This document shows positions 46,536 through 55,165 of a DNA stretch of 64,000 nt, piece by piece. Position 1 is the first letter of the stretch. Every line of letters starts with the position of its first letter. The notes under the pieces were generated by a model, which was not told the origin of the DNA, ran no database searches, and saw only the letters and a list, made by a program, of their open reading frames with translations. The DNA is from Furfurilactobacillus milii (GTDB lineage: Bacteria > Bacillota > Bacilli > Lactobacillales > Lactobacillaceae): contig NZ_JAIWJF010000001.1 in the NCBI RefSeq assembly GCF_021654115.1, forward strand, positions 62,001 to 126,000, in the 5' to 3' direction. The position numbers were made by a program, and so were the translations under genes.

Positions 46536-47168
46536 TTAAACATTAGTCGGTTCTTTTTGGACCGTGTCAAAATAATTCATTTTTTCCTCAGTCCACTTTT
46601 TCTCATCTTTTGCACCAATTTCCCGAATGATTTTGGCAGGCGTTCCACCAACAATAACATTGTCTGGAACGTCACTCACTACAACTGCCCCGGCCGCAAT
46701 AATCACGTTATTGCCGATGTTCACACCTGGGCAGACTTTCACGCCACCACCAATCCATACGTCATTGCCAATGGTAATTGAATAACCATACTCTAATCCC
46801 ATATTACGAACATCAGCCGCAATGGGATGCCCGGCAGTGTACAGGTCAACTGACGGACCAAGCATCACATTATCTCCGATATTAATCGGCGCAACATCCA
46901 AAAACACCGCATTATAGTTAGCGTAGAATCGACGACCAACATGCATATTCTGGGTGTAATCCATATGCATAGGTGCCTCAATGTATGCATCTCCCGAAGG
47001 ACAGTCTATCAACGTCTTCAACATCTTATTACGACCATCGTCATCATCCGGATCGGTATTATTATATTGATAAATCATTTTACGTGTTTGATGTCTCATT
47101 GCTACCAATTGATCGTTGTCAGCATTATATAAGCGCCCAGACAACATTTTTTCATAATCTGTATCCAT
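46536..47168 (-). CDS. Maltose/galactoside O-acetyltransferase (hexapeptide repeat)
   Basis: 210 aa. The N-terminal [27 protein letters not shown] is the maltose/galactoside acetyltransferase 'Mac' domain, followed by left-handed beta-helix repeats and [50 protein letters not shown]. The catalytic His is in TAGHPI. It acetylates sugars with acetyl-CoA. It begins 18 bp after the LacI gene and shares its transcript, within the alpha-glucoside locus. Confidence 0.88.
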   Translation of the reverse strand: MDTDYEKMLSGRLYNADNDQLVAMRHQTRKMIYQYNNTDPDDDDGRNKMLKTLIDCPSGDAYIEAPMHMDYTQNMHVGRRFYANYNAVFLDVAPINIGDNVMLGPSVDLYTAGHPIAADVRNMGLEYGYSITIGNDVWIGGGVKVCPGVNIGNNVIIAAGAVVVSDVPDNVIVGGTPAKIIREIGAKDEKKWTEEKMNYFDTVQKEPTNV

Positions 47169-47186
47169 AATAAGATCCTCGATTCT

Positions 47187-48185
47187 TTAAATTAATTTTT
47201 GCGTCGATTGACGTTCAATAATTTTAAAAGGCAAGTATTTCATTTTAATCGTCGCATCATTGAGTAAGTAATTTACACCTTCTATGCCCATGTTATAGAA
47301 GGACTGCGTAACACTTGTTATGGCCGGTCTTACATAATCAACCAATTCTGTACCGTCAAAACTGATTAGGCTCAAATCATCCGGAACCTTATACCCTGCA
47401 TCTTTCACGGAATTCATCATTCCTATAGCAACAACATCGCTTGCACAAATAGCTGCCGTTATGGGTAATTTATTTTCAAACTTAGTCAATGCATTTGATC
47501 CATCCTCGTAGAGGCAATCACCAATTTGAATATGCTTATCATTGAAAGGTATTTGGTAATCATGTAGACACTGTTCGTAACCACGAATTCGATCACTAAT
47601 TGAACCATGCTGCGGAATACCAATGAGGCCAATACTACGATGCCCTTTTTTAATTAAAAATTCGGTGGCCTTATAACCCATTTGGTAGTTATCCGACGTT
47701 ACATAAGGAAAACTCTGATCTTTAACTGCTGTTGACAAAAAGATACTCGGAATCGTCGTATCGGCTAAAATGCTCTTAACGTGTTCATTTAATTCAAGTG
47801 AAACTAAAATAATCCCCTTCACTGCACGTTCAATCACAGTCCTAATGGCACGTGATTGAGAAGACGAATCATTATTGCCTGCATATAGAATAAACACATC
47901 AAGATCATTTGCAGCTGCCTGATTTTCAATAGCCGTAATAATACTCGAACTAAAATTTGACTTTGTATTTGAAACAATAACAGCAATTACGTGACTTTGA
48001 CGCTTAACTAGGTCAACAGCAGCAGTATTTTTAACATACCCGAGTTGTTCGGCAACATTTAATACACGTTTTACGGTATCGCCGTTGTGTTGTCCCTTGC
48101 CTGATAAAATCCGCGACACGGTGGCGATTGATAATCCCGTTTCTTTAGCGATGTCTTTAATCGTAATGCGATTATCTTCACTCAT
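47187..48185 (-). CDS. LacI-family repressor of the alpha-glucoside locus
   Basis: 332 aa. N-terminal LacI HTH and hinge ITIKDIAKETGLSIATVSRILSGKGQHNGDTVKRVLNVAEQLGY, then a periplasmic-binding-protein-like effector domain with ICASDVVAIGMMNSVKDAGYKVPDDLSLISFDG. Diverges from the MFS-GH31 operon, with two perfect operator palindromes in the intergenic region. Likely inducer maltose, isomaltose or a related alpha-glucoside (inference). Confidence 0.92.
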   Translation of the reverse strand: MSEDNRITIKDIAKETGLSIATVSRILSGKGQHNGDTVKRVLNVAEQLGYVKNTAAVDLVKRQSHVIAVIVSNTKSNFSSSIITAIENQAAANDLDVFILYAGNNDSSSQSRAIRTVIERAVKGIILVSLELNEHVKSILADTTIPSIFLSTAVKDQSFPYVTSDNYQMGYKATEFLIKKGHRSIGLIGIPQHGSISDRIRGYEQCLHDYQIPFNDKHIQIGDCLYEDGSNALTKFENKLPITAAICASDVVAIGMMNSVKDAGYKVPDDLSLISFDGTELVDYVRPAITSVTQSFYNMGIEGVNYLLNDATIKMKYLPFKIIERQSTQKLI

Positions 48186-48300
48186 TTAAACTACCCTTTG
48201 CTTAAAATAAAATTTTTAGATTGTCTTACCGATACCAAGTCTCATGTTCTTTTGATTTGGTATCTTTTTTATTTTACTTCACAAATTGTATTTCAGGGGT

Positions 48301-48314
48301 TGTAAACGTTTACA
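48301..48314. promoter_or_regulatory. LacI-family operator / cre-like palindrome 1
   Basis: TGTAAACGTTTACA, a perfect 14-bp palindrome with the central CpG typical of LacI-family sites; it also satisfies the CcpA cre consensus. An identical site follows 33 bp on. Confidence 0.85.
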
Positions 48315-48333
48315 TTTAAATCTACAATACCAC

Positions 48334-48347
48334 TGTAAACGTTTACA
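48334..48347. promoter_or_regulatory. LacI-family operator / cre-like palindrome 2
   Basis: Second identical TGTAAACGTTTACA, centre to centre 33 bp from the first (about three helical turns), placed 30 bp before the MFS start. The pair can bind two dimers on one DNA face. Confidence 0.85.
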
Positions 48348-48378
48348 TTAAACAAAATATTTTTAGGAGATGTTCTTT

Positions 48379-49767
48379 GTGGAAGGAATTACACATAACA
48401 CTGCTACGAAAGTTGACGTACAACGCCCGCAGCAACACCATTCATTACCGAATATTTCAATGAAGATTATGTTTGCAATCACCTTTGGTTTTATGGGTGT
48501 CAACATGGCCTTCTCCCTGCAAACTTCACAAATGAGTCGAATTTTTCAGACCTTAGGTGCCGACCCAAATAAACTTGGTCTATTTTTCATTTTACCGCCA
48601 CTTATTGGAATGATCGTTCAACCTATCCTTGGTAAGTTTTCCGACGGTTTTTGGTCACCAAGATTCGGTCGTCGTATGCCAATTTTGATGGTTTCTGCCC
48701 CATTTGCAGCAATCGTCCTTGCATTACTACCAAATGCTGGTTCATTCGGTTTTGGTTATGGTTCAATGGCTGCCTTAATTTTTGGTGCCACAGCCATTCT
48801 GTTGATGGATCTCTCAAACAATGCCTGCATGCAACCATTCCGCATGATTATAGGTGATATGGTTAATGAAGATCAAAAAGATCAAGCCTGGTCATGGCAA
48901 CAAGCTTTCAGCAATATTGGTGGCGTGCTTGCTAATTTGTGCCCCTTTGTCTTAACTGGATTTGGAATCGCTAACGTTGCTAAACGTGGTGTCGTTCCCA
49001 CATCAGTCAAACTTTCATTTTACTTAGCCGCATTTGTACTGTTACTGACATCAATTTATACAATCGTTTCTGTTAAGGAATACGACCCTATTACATACGC
49101 TAAGTATCACGACTTTGATTACAAAGAAAAGAAACAAAAGAAATCCTTTATTACTCTGATGAAAGAAGCACCAAAAACATTTTGGGAAGTTGCTTTCATT
49201 CAGTTCTTCGCTTACTTTGGCATTCAATATCTATGGACTTATAGTACCGGTACTATCGCTCAAAATGTTTGGCACACCGCCAATGCTACCTCTGCAGGCT
49301 TCCAGTCAGCTGGTAACTGGTACGGAATTTTAACATTTGTTCAATCGATTGTTGGTATATTGTACGGCTTCCTCGTGCTGTCTAGAACAAGTCAGTACAA
49401 ACGCCCCTTCTGGTATCGTATTGGATTACTGGCTGGCGGTTTAGGAATGATTTGGACTGCCCTTACTCACAACCAATATGTTTTAATTTTTGCTTTTGTG
49501 TTAATCGGAATTTGTTTCCTGACTATGCATGCAGAACCATTCGCTATCTTCACCACTTCAACCGATGGTCAAGATGATGGCGCCTACATGGGACTGTTCA
49601 ACATATTCATTTGTCTACCGCAGATTGTGGCATCGCTAGCTAGCTTTGTACTCTTTCCAATGGTTGGACACTCGATGCCCGCAATGACCATCATCGGTGG
49701 TATCGCCTGGTTGATTGGTGCTGCACTTATGGGTGTCATTCATGTTGAACATCCAGCAGAAAATTAA
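48379..49767 (+). CDS. MFS sugar transporter (SLC45/maltose permease-like)
   Basis: About 462 aa, starting at GTG 48379 with AGGAG 9 bases upstream; the ATG at 48370 is too close to the RBS. Twelve membrane helices. GKFSDGFWSPRFGRRMPILM between helices 2 and 3 is the MFS motif A with the D-x-x-x-S-P-R-x-G-R-R-x-P form typical of SLC45-type disaccharide symporters. Paired with an alpha-glucosidase 40 bp downstream and a divergent LacI, so it probably imports an alpha-glucoside with protons. Confidence 0.85.
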   Translation: MEGITHNTATKVDVQRPQQHHSLPNISMKIMFAITFGFMGVNMAFSLQTSQMSRIFQTLGADPNKLGLFFILPPLIGMIVQPILGKFSDGFWSPRFGRRMPILMVSAPFAAIVLALLPNAGSFGFGYGSMAALIFGATAILLMDLSNNACMQPFRMIIGDMVNEDQKDQAWSWQQAFSNIGGVLANLCPFVLTGFGIANVAKRGVVPTSVKLSFYLAAFVLLLTSIYTIVSVKEYDPITYAKYHDFDYKEKKQKKSFITLMKEAPKTFWEVAFIQFFAYFGIQYLWTYSTGTIAQNVWHTANATSAGFQSAGNWYGILTFVQSIVGILYGFLVLSRTSQYKRPFWYRIGLLAGGLGMIWTALTHNQYVLIFAFVLIGICFLTMHAEPFAIFTTSTDGQDDGAYMGLFNIFICLPQIVASLASFVLFPMVGHSMPAMTIIGGIAWLIGAALMGVIHVEHPAEN

Positions 49768-49807
49768 AGATTGATGCATTAAGATCAAAATTTTAGGAGT
49801 TTTAAAC

Positions 49808-52117
49808 ATGGCAAACGCTAAACTTACTTTTTCAAATGAAAATCAGATAATCAACATTAAGAACGGAACTGAATCTTTACAACTGTCCATTTTAACGGAC
49901 AGCATCATTCGTGTTTTCGAAAATCATAAAAAGGCAACTAATTCCTATGCCATTGAGGGGAACAAATTTAAGCCAACAGACTACTCTGTCGAGCAGAATG
50001 GCGATCACCTTGAAATAGCCACAACTAATCTTAAACTAAAAGTTTACAAGAATTTAATGCTAGATGTTTACGATGCTAATGATCAGCCGTTAATTATGGA
50101 CTACCGTGGCACTCGTCAGCCAATCGATAAGCATATCGATGAAGCTCATAAAAAAATCGTTCGAGCAGAGGGACACGAAGTATCTGCTGTGAATAGCGCT
50201 GAAGATTCCTACTATGAAGTTGTGAAAACATTAGCAGATGATGAACAGTTTTATGGGTTAGGCGATAAAACCGGTTATCTCAATAAAAGAGGCTATGAGT
50301 ATGATAATTGGAACATGGATGAGCCACGCCCGCACATCGAAACTTTCACTCATCTATATAAATCAATTCCAGTTCTATTCGGTCTAAAGAATGGGCATCC
50401 TTATGGAATGTTCTTTGACAACACTTACCGTAGTCATTTCGATCTTGGCAAAGAAAATCAAGGTTACTATTTTTACTCAGCTGTGGATGGCAATATTGAC
50501 TACTATGTTTTAGGCGGCAAAACTTTAAAAGACGTCATTTCAAACTACACATATTTGACTGGTACGACGCCGTTACCTCAACGCTGGATGCTTGGCTATC
50601 AGCAGTCCCGTTGGGGATATAGTATGAGTCAGGCCAAAGTAGAAGAAATTGTCGATAAGTTTGAAGAATACGATCTTCCCTTAGAAGCAGTTCATTTTGA
50701 TATCGACTATATGGATGGCTACAGGGTTTTCACTTGGGATAAAAACAAGTACAAGAATCCAAAAAAATTGCTTTCGGATTTACGCAAACGTGGTGTTCGT
50801 GTCATTCCAATCCTCGACCCCGGCGTAAAACAAGACGATAATTACAATATCTACCAAGAAGGTGTCAAAAACGGGTACTTTGCCAAAGGCACTGATGGCA
50901 GTATCTATATCAACCGCGTTTGGCCTGGAAAATCAGCATTTCCAGATTTCGGTAATCCCGATGTCCGTCAATGGTGGGCAAAACACTGTAAATTCTTGTT
51001 GGACAATGGTGCAGCTGGCATTTGGACAGATATGAATGAACCAGCAACATTTGATGGCGACATGCCAGAAGATGTTGTAATGACCGACGAGGATAAACCT
51101 TCTTCCCTTAAACGAATGAACAATGTCTATGGTCATAACATGGCTAAAGCAACGTTCGAGGGCATCAAAAACGAAACTGGCAAACGCCCATACGTTATCA
51201 CTCGTGCTGCTTATTCTGGGACACAAAAATATTCAACTATTTGGACAGGCGACAATCAAAGTATTTGGGCACACCTACAAATGATGATTCCACAAATGAG
51301 CAATCTTGGGTTAAGTGGTTTTAGTTTTGCAGGTACAGACATAGGTGGCTTTAGTGCCGATACTACGCCTGAGCTATTAACCCGATGGATTGAAGGGGCC
51401 ATCTTCTCACCATTACTTAGGAACCACTGTGTTCTTCAGGTTCGAGATCAAGAGCCATGGGTTTTTGGCGATAAGGTACTAAATATCTATCGTAAATTCT
51501 TGCGTTTGCGTTACCATTTCATTCCGTACTTATATGACTGTTTCTCTCTAGAAGCTAAGGATGGATTACCGGTATTTCGGCCATTAGTTCTTAATTACCC
51601 AGGTGATCCGAAGGTTCGCAACCTAAATGACGAATACATGGTCGGCAATCAAGTCCTAGTCGCTCCAATCGTTCAACAGGGTCAAACTAATAGATCTGTT
51701 TATCTCCCTGAAGGTTCTTGGATTGATTTGTTCACCGGCGTTCAATATACCGGTAATACTAATATTCTTGCAAATGCACAACTTGATCAATTACCTGTCT
51801 TTATTAAGGCAGGCAGCCTCTTACCATGGGGGAAGGCAGTTAATCACCTTGAAGATGCACCAGCAGATGAAATGACCTTTAGATTGTTTGGCGCTCGGGG
51901 TAGCTATGTTCACTATCAGGACAATGGTGAAGACTTTAAGTATCAAGATGGTGAATATAATTTATATAACATCAAAGTGTCCGATAATGGTCACTGTTGT
52001 ATTGAATTAATCAAACATGGCTATAAGCCCGTTTATCGGACAATCCATGTTGAAGCAAATGGTAAGAACCTTCTGTTTACGTATGACGACACAACAGAAA
52101 CATATGTAACAAAATAG
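49808..52117 (+). CDS. Alpha-glucosidase, glycoside hydrolase family 31
   Basis: 769 aa, the usual GH31 length. N-terminal beta-sandwich, then a TIM barrel with FDIDYMDGYRVFTWD, the nucleophile Asp in GIWTDMNEPATF, and the acid/base Asp in TIWTGDNQSIWAHL; GFSFAGTDIGGF and LLRNHC are also conserved. C-terminal beta domains follow. No signal peptide, so it cleaves imported alpha-linked oligosaccharides in the cytoplasm. Second gene of the LacI-controlled operon; closed by a strong terminator. Confidence 0.93.
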   Translation: MANAKLTFSNENQIINIKNGTESLQLSILTDSIIRVFENHKKATNSYAIEGNKFKPTDYSVEQNGDHLEIATTNLKLKVYKNLMLDVYDANDQPLIMDYRGTRQPIDKHIDEAHKKIVRAEGHEVSAVNSAEDSYYEVVKTLADDEQFYGLGDKTGYLNKRGYEYDNWNMDEPRPHIETFTHLYKSIPVLFGLKNGHPYGMFFDNTYRSHFDLGKENQGYYFYSAVDGNIDYYVLGGKTLKDVISNYTYLTGTTPLPQRWMLGYQQSRWGYSMSQAKVEEIVDKFEEYDLPLEAVHFDIDYMDGYRVFTWDKNKYKNPKKLLSDLRKRGVRVIPILDPGVKQDDNYNIYQEGVKNGYFAKGTDGSIYINRVWPGKSAFPDFGNPDVRQWWAKHCKFLLDNGAAGIWTDMNEPATFDGDMPEDVVMTDEDKPSSLKRMNNVYGHNMAKATFEGIKNETGKRPYVITRAAYSGTQKYSTIWTGDNQSIWAHLQMMIPQMSNLGLSGFSFAGTDIGGFSADTTPELLTRWIEGAIFSPLLRNHCVLQVRDQEPWVFGDKVLNIYRKFLRLRYHFIPYLYDCFSLEAKDGLPVFRPLVLNYPGDPKVRNLNDEYMVGNQVLVAPIVQQGQTNRSVYLPEGSWIDLFTGVQYTGNTNILANAQLDQLPVFIKAGSLLPWGKAVNHLEDAPADEMTFRLFGARGSYVHYQDNGEDFKYQDGEYNLYNIKVSDNGHCCIELIKHGYKPVYRTIHVEANGKNLLFTYDDTTETYVTK

Positions 52118-52136
52118 CTCATTCTAATCATCTCTA

Positions 52137-52183
52137 AAAAATGCCTTTTACACGACCAATCATGGCCGCATAAAAGGCATTTT
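52137..52183. terminator. Bidirectional terminator after GH31 gene
   Basis: AAAATGCCTTTTA and TAAAAGGCATTTT form a 13-bp stem; T- and A-runs on both sides. It overlaps the last bases of the convergent 92-aa gene. Confidence 0.8.
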
Positions 52184-52460
52184 AATTGTGTCGTTGGCTT
52201 ATGTATACCTCATGACTTCTAGGAAATTCACGTTTAAAAGCCTGTCTCAATATCGCCTTGCCTTCATGATTATCAAGTAAAACGTGCTTTGTTTCATTTC
52301 GATATCCCTGTTCGGTCACAGTCAGTAGATGTTCCGACCGTTCAATTTTTAATGAGCGATCTTTTTTACGCGTTAACAACACAATTGCGACACTTTTGCC
52401 AGGTGTGCACACCTGTTTCAGGATGTTTTCAGCCTGTTTAACTGGAATTAAACGCATCAT
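52182..52460 (-). CDS. Small unrecognised protein, partner of RelE-like toxin
   Basis: 92 aa. Basic N-terminal part (RLIPVKQAENILKQV) followed by PGKSVAIVLLTRKKDRSLKI and an acidic-to-basic C-terminus. No helix-turn-helix or ribbon-helix-helix is apparent. Its ATG overlaps the stop of the RelE-like gene by 4 bases, so it is coupled in the same way as antitoxins that follow HigB toxins. It may be an antitoxin of an unfamiliar type, or a second toxin-like component. Function unknown. Confidence 0.6.
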   Translation of the reverse strand: MMRLIPVKQAENILKQVCTPGKSVAIVLLTRKKDRSLKIERSEHLLTVTEQGYRNETKHVLLDNHEGKAILRQAFKREFPRSHEVYISQRHN

Positions 52461-52777
52461 CCTCGCTCCTTCAAAAATCGGTCCAATTCGTCAGTGAATG
52501 TTCGTTTTTGTAAATCAGTCGATATGAATAACACCGTTGCTAATTGGTTGTTAACATAAAAGACCACCTGGGCCGAACCAATCGTACCCAGATTTAAACG
52601 AAACTCATGAATGGAACGCCCGTTAATTCGCTCATGAGCGGCAATTTTAGTTTTGCTCATGCCGAGATTGATCTGTTCATCAATGGCATCTATAATTTCG
52701 TTTTGTATCTGATGCTGCTGACTTCTGAACTTCTTGAAAAAAGACCTGCAACCCGACTTGTCAAATACCGCCTGCAT
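52457..52777 (-). CDS. RelE/HigB-like putative toxin
   Basis: 106 aa. The C-terminal part reads GRSIHEFRLNLGTIGSAQVVFYVNNQLATVLFISTDLQKRTFTDELDRFLKERG, a pattern like the E-x-R ... Y-R-V-x-Y ... F-x-K-K core of phage-derived Gp49/HigB toxins, though the usual arginine in 'yRv' is replaced (QVVFYV). GAAGG precedes the ATG. First gene of a two-gene unit with the 92-aa protein. Confidence 0.55.
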   Translation of the reverse strand: MQAVFDKSGCRSFFKKFRSQQHQIQNEIIDAIDEQINLGMSKTKIAAHERINGRSIHEFRLNLGTIGSAQVVFYVNNQLATVLFISTDLQKRTFTDELDRFLKERG

Positions 52778-52962
52778 CTTAACGCACTTCCTTCAGTTAA
52801 GGCGTACCAGCTCAGGTCCTCCTTGACTATCGAAATTACTCCACTTTTTTGGAACAGTAATCAAATTTATACCGAATCTATGGTTCTTATTGTGATCGTG
52901 ATGATTTCACTTTCACAACTACTACACTTTTTTCATTCACAACAAGTCGCTAAAAAGAAAAC

Positions 52963-52998
52963 GCAGAATTCTGATTTTGAAATAAATCGGAATTCTGC
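52963..52998. terminator. Long bidirectional hairpin
   Basis: GCAGAATTCTGATTT (52963-52977) pairs with AAATCGGAATTCTGC (52984-52998) with one mismatch, followed by TTTT. It most likely ends the minus-strand 96-aa gene at 53050 on its way left. 52778-52960 shows no gene. Confidence 0.65.
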
Positions 52999-53049
52999 AT
53001 TTTACATTTATCGATTTTCTAAAAACATTTGCGCACTACAGTTCCTAGT

Positions 53050-53340
53050 TTACTTCATCTGTCGTCGCTTAATTTCATCCAGTTGATAACTGTACACTTG
53101 GTGCGGTTCGTCAATTTTACCATCACGCTGTTCCAAAAAATCTGACGGAATATCATGATCTGATAAAACTTTAACAACGCGCCGCATATCCCCAGTGAAC
53201 CACTCGATGTTGTCCTCAACATATGGTTGTGTGCTTAAACCAAATTCATACACGCGCAATGGATTAATCACAACAAGTAGCTTTTTCTTTCCCGAATCGG
53301 TGATGCGATTAACGTGCCGCAACAATTTTTGTGGAGTCAT
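53050..53340 (-). CDS. Small hypothetical protein
   Basis: About 96 aa from the ATG at 53338-53340, with GGAAGGG upstream. Basic first part (TPQKLLRHVNRITDSGKKKLLVVINPL), then an aromatic/acidic part ending QLDEIKRRQMK. No signal peptide or membrane helix. I do not recognise a family. It is a single gene, divergent from the LytTR operon. Confidence 0.55.
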   Translation of the reverse strand: MTPQKLLRHVNRITDSGKKKLLVVINPLRVYEFGLSTQPYVEDNIEWFTGDMRRVVKVLSDHDIPSDFLEQRDGKIDEPHQVYSYQLDEIKRRQMK

Positions 53341-53435
53341 TCTATTCACCCTTCCTGTTGTCCAGTCTAACAGACATGCTGCTAATCTTTCTTTGATTTT
53401 GCTTGAAAATCCGAACGGTTAACATAAAATTAATG

Positions 53436-53465
53436 ACCATTTATCCCGTCAAACTGACCGTTTGT
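53436..53465 (+). promoter_or_regulatory. LytTR binding site (two phased 9-bp repeats)
   Basis: ACCATTTAT (53436-53444) and ACCGTTTGT (53457-53465) are direct repeats separated by 12 bp. The second fits the LytTR consensus [TA][AC][CA]GTTN[AG][TG] exactly and the first differs at one position. The spacing is that required by LytTR domains. It lies 65-95 bp before the LytTR gene. Confidence 0.65.
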
Positions 53466-53530
53466 CAGTAAAGACATGACAATGACGCAATTTCTGCGTA
53501 TGGTTAATTCAACAGAAGGGAGTGCTTACG

Positions 53531-53974
53531 GTGAAAATAAATTTTGAAATCATTTCAACAATTTTGGAACCATTCATCACCATCCACGCCGCTGAGAAAA
53601 CGCCACAGCTTGTCCAATTAAGTGATGAGATTCAACAATTGTCTAATTCGCTAAATCTAACTGGCTACCGCGACACCAAACGTAAAATGATTTCCGTTTT
53701 AGAGATAAATCGCATTCAAACAAGCGGCAAACGTGTTATTTGCCAGACGCCTGATGGTGCGTACGAACTGCACCAACGTATTTATGAGCTCGCTGGTACG
53801 CTACCGCATAATTTATTTATTCGTACTTCAAGTAGTGAAATCATTCGTATAGCCTGGATCAAGGAATTTGCTCTAACACCAACCGGGATGTACCAAATCA
53901 TTTTACGAGACGGTCAACAAACGTACACTTCACGAAGATACACGCGTGAAATTAGAAAGGAGCTGCTCTCATGA
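53531..53974 (+). CDS. LytTR-domain DNA-binding regulator
   Basis: 147 aa from GTG at 53531 (AGAAGGGA 9 bases upstream). No receiver domain. The first ~45 residues are followed by a LytTR domain: KMISVLEINRIQTSGKRVICQTPDGAYELHQRIYELAGTLPHNLFIRTSSSEIIRIAWI and a final RDGQQTYTSRRYTREIRKEL. Overlaps the DUF3021 gene by 4 bases. Stand-alone LytTR plus a small membrane protein forms membrane-inhibited regulators in Gram-positives (LytTR regulatory systems). Confidence 0.85.
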   Translation: MKINFEIISTILEPFITIHAAEKTPQLVQLSDEIQQLSNSLNLTGYRDTKRKMISVLEINRIQTSGKRVICQTPDGAYELHQRIYELAGTLPHNLFIRTSSSEIIRIAWIKEFALTPTGMYQIILRDGQQTYTSRRYTREIRKELLS

Positions 53975-54417
53975 AAAAAATAATCAATTATCTTCTTCGA
54001 GGAATAACCATTGGTATTACAACTGGTTTCCTAATCAGCCTAACCTTTGCATTTATTTATCAGAGCAAAGATTATGCGCCTTCCGCGCCAACCTTCATGT
54101 CACATTTCTCCTCGTCTACCTCAGCAACCGCTGTATCTGCATTACTTTGGGCCTTGATCGGATGTGTATTTGCAATTTCTAGCTTGGCGTTTGAAGTAGA
54201 CCGATGGAGCATTACTAAACAAACAATAGTCCACTTTCTAATTACCTATGTTGGTTTCACCCCGCTGGCCATTCTTTGTGGTTGGTTCCCTTTAAACTTC
54301 TTCTGGCTTTCGTTTTTTACCCTCATCTTCGTCATCGTTTACTTCATCATTTGGTTGACTTCCATGACTACAGCCCGTCACGAAGTCCGCGCCTTTAACG
54401 CGAAATTACATGATTGA
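53971..54417 (+). CDS. DUF3021 membrane protein, partner of LytTR regulator
   Basis: 148 aa with four membrane helices (ITIGITTGFLISLTFAFIY, VSALLWALIGCVFAISSLAF, VHFLITYVGFTPLAILCGWF, FWLSFFTLIFVIVYFIIWL). The pattern of a small four-helix protein directly after a LytTR gene is that of DUF3021, thought to bind and hold back the regulator at the membrane. Start overlaps the lytTR stop (ATGA). Confidence 0.8.
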   Translation: MKKIINYLLRGITIGITTGFLISLTFAFIYQSKDYAPSAPTFMSHFSSSTSATAVSALLWALIGCVFAISSLAFEVDRWSITKQTIVHFLITYVGFTPLAILCGWFPLNFFWLSFFTLIFVIVYFIIWLTSMTTARHEVRAFNAKLHD

Positions 54418-54470
54418 AACCTGTAATCACCACAATTCTCCAGTCTGAGCAAAACCAATCGGAGCCTAAC

Positions 54471-55031
54471 ATGCAAAACATCGATTTCACTAATATCGTC
54501 TTGGCACTTTTAGTACTATATGCCGTACTCAAACGTCAGTTGTCGCCTCATCGAATTCAGCTCAATCTAACGTTGTATCTTTTCTTGATTTTGTTTGGCG
54601 CTGCTTCAGCTGCTGATGCCATCACGCACAATCATTTGATCGTTACAGCAGGTACAGGACTATTCGTTTTAGGATCGTTAATCAGTGCCGTGTTATTTGG
54701 TTATCTACGAACACTTTCATACCGCCTGTGGATTGATAAAACTGGCACAGTCATGAGACAGGGCAACTGGGAAACAATTGTCTTATGGATAGTTGGTTTA
54801 TTCATCCATTCTTTAGCCGGCCTAGCTTGGCACGGTAGTAATGCAACCATCTTGTTGTATCTTGGCATCACATTATTGGTTCAACGCGGATTGGTTTGGG
54901 TACGCGCTAAAAGACAATATCCAGAAGCAATGGCTAACACTGTAGCACTACATGAAAACCGGCACGCAGAACGTGAGCAACGCCGTCAACGCAGACGTGA
55001 AGACCGAATTGCACGTCATAATAATAATTAA
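54471..55031 (+). CDS. Membrane protein with basic C-terminal tail, third gene of LytTR operon
   Basis: About 186 aa from the ATG at 54471 with GGAGCC upstream; a TTG at 54414 would extend it by 19 residues. Five or so helices, then a very basic Arg-rich tail (HAEREQRRQRRREDRIARHNN). No family recognised. Being in the LytTR-DUF3021 operon, it may be the actual target function or an additional membrane partner. Confidence 0.6.
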   Translation: MQNIDFTNIVLALLVLYAVLKRQLSPHRIQLNLTLYLFLILFGAASAADAITHNHLIVTAGTGLFVLGSLISAVLFGYLRTLSYRLWIDKTGTVMRQGNWETIVLWIVGLFIHSLAGLAWHGSNATILLYLGITLLVQRGLVWVRAKRQYPEAMANTVALHENRHAEREQRRQRRREDRIARHNNN

Positions 55032-55079
55032 AAAGGCTTGAGAACTCGACCAAATTAGGTCAATTTTTCAAGCCTTTTT
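55030..55079. terminator. Bidirectional terminator
   Basis: AAAAAGGCTTGA (55030-55041) pairs exactly with TCAAGCCTTTTT (55068-55079), between the convergent LytTR operon and the response regulator. Confidence 0.85.
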
Positions 55080-55165
55080 AGATAACTAAACTGTATTTCG
55101 GTTTCACGTGTAACATTTTTAAACTTTTCAATTACTAGTGCGCTTCCGTCAGTCAATTTCATCAT

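Noticed and set aside
48623..48838. Minus-strand open frames inside the MFS, GH31, suf and wal genes
   Set aside because: They lack ribosome binding sites and are shadows of strongly conserved genes on the other strand.
52607..53086. Plus-strand 159-codon frame
   Set aside because: It runs antisense through the RelE-like gene and a terminator hairpin; composition is not protein-like.
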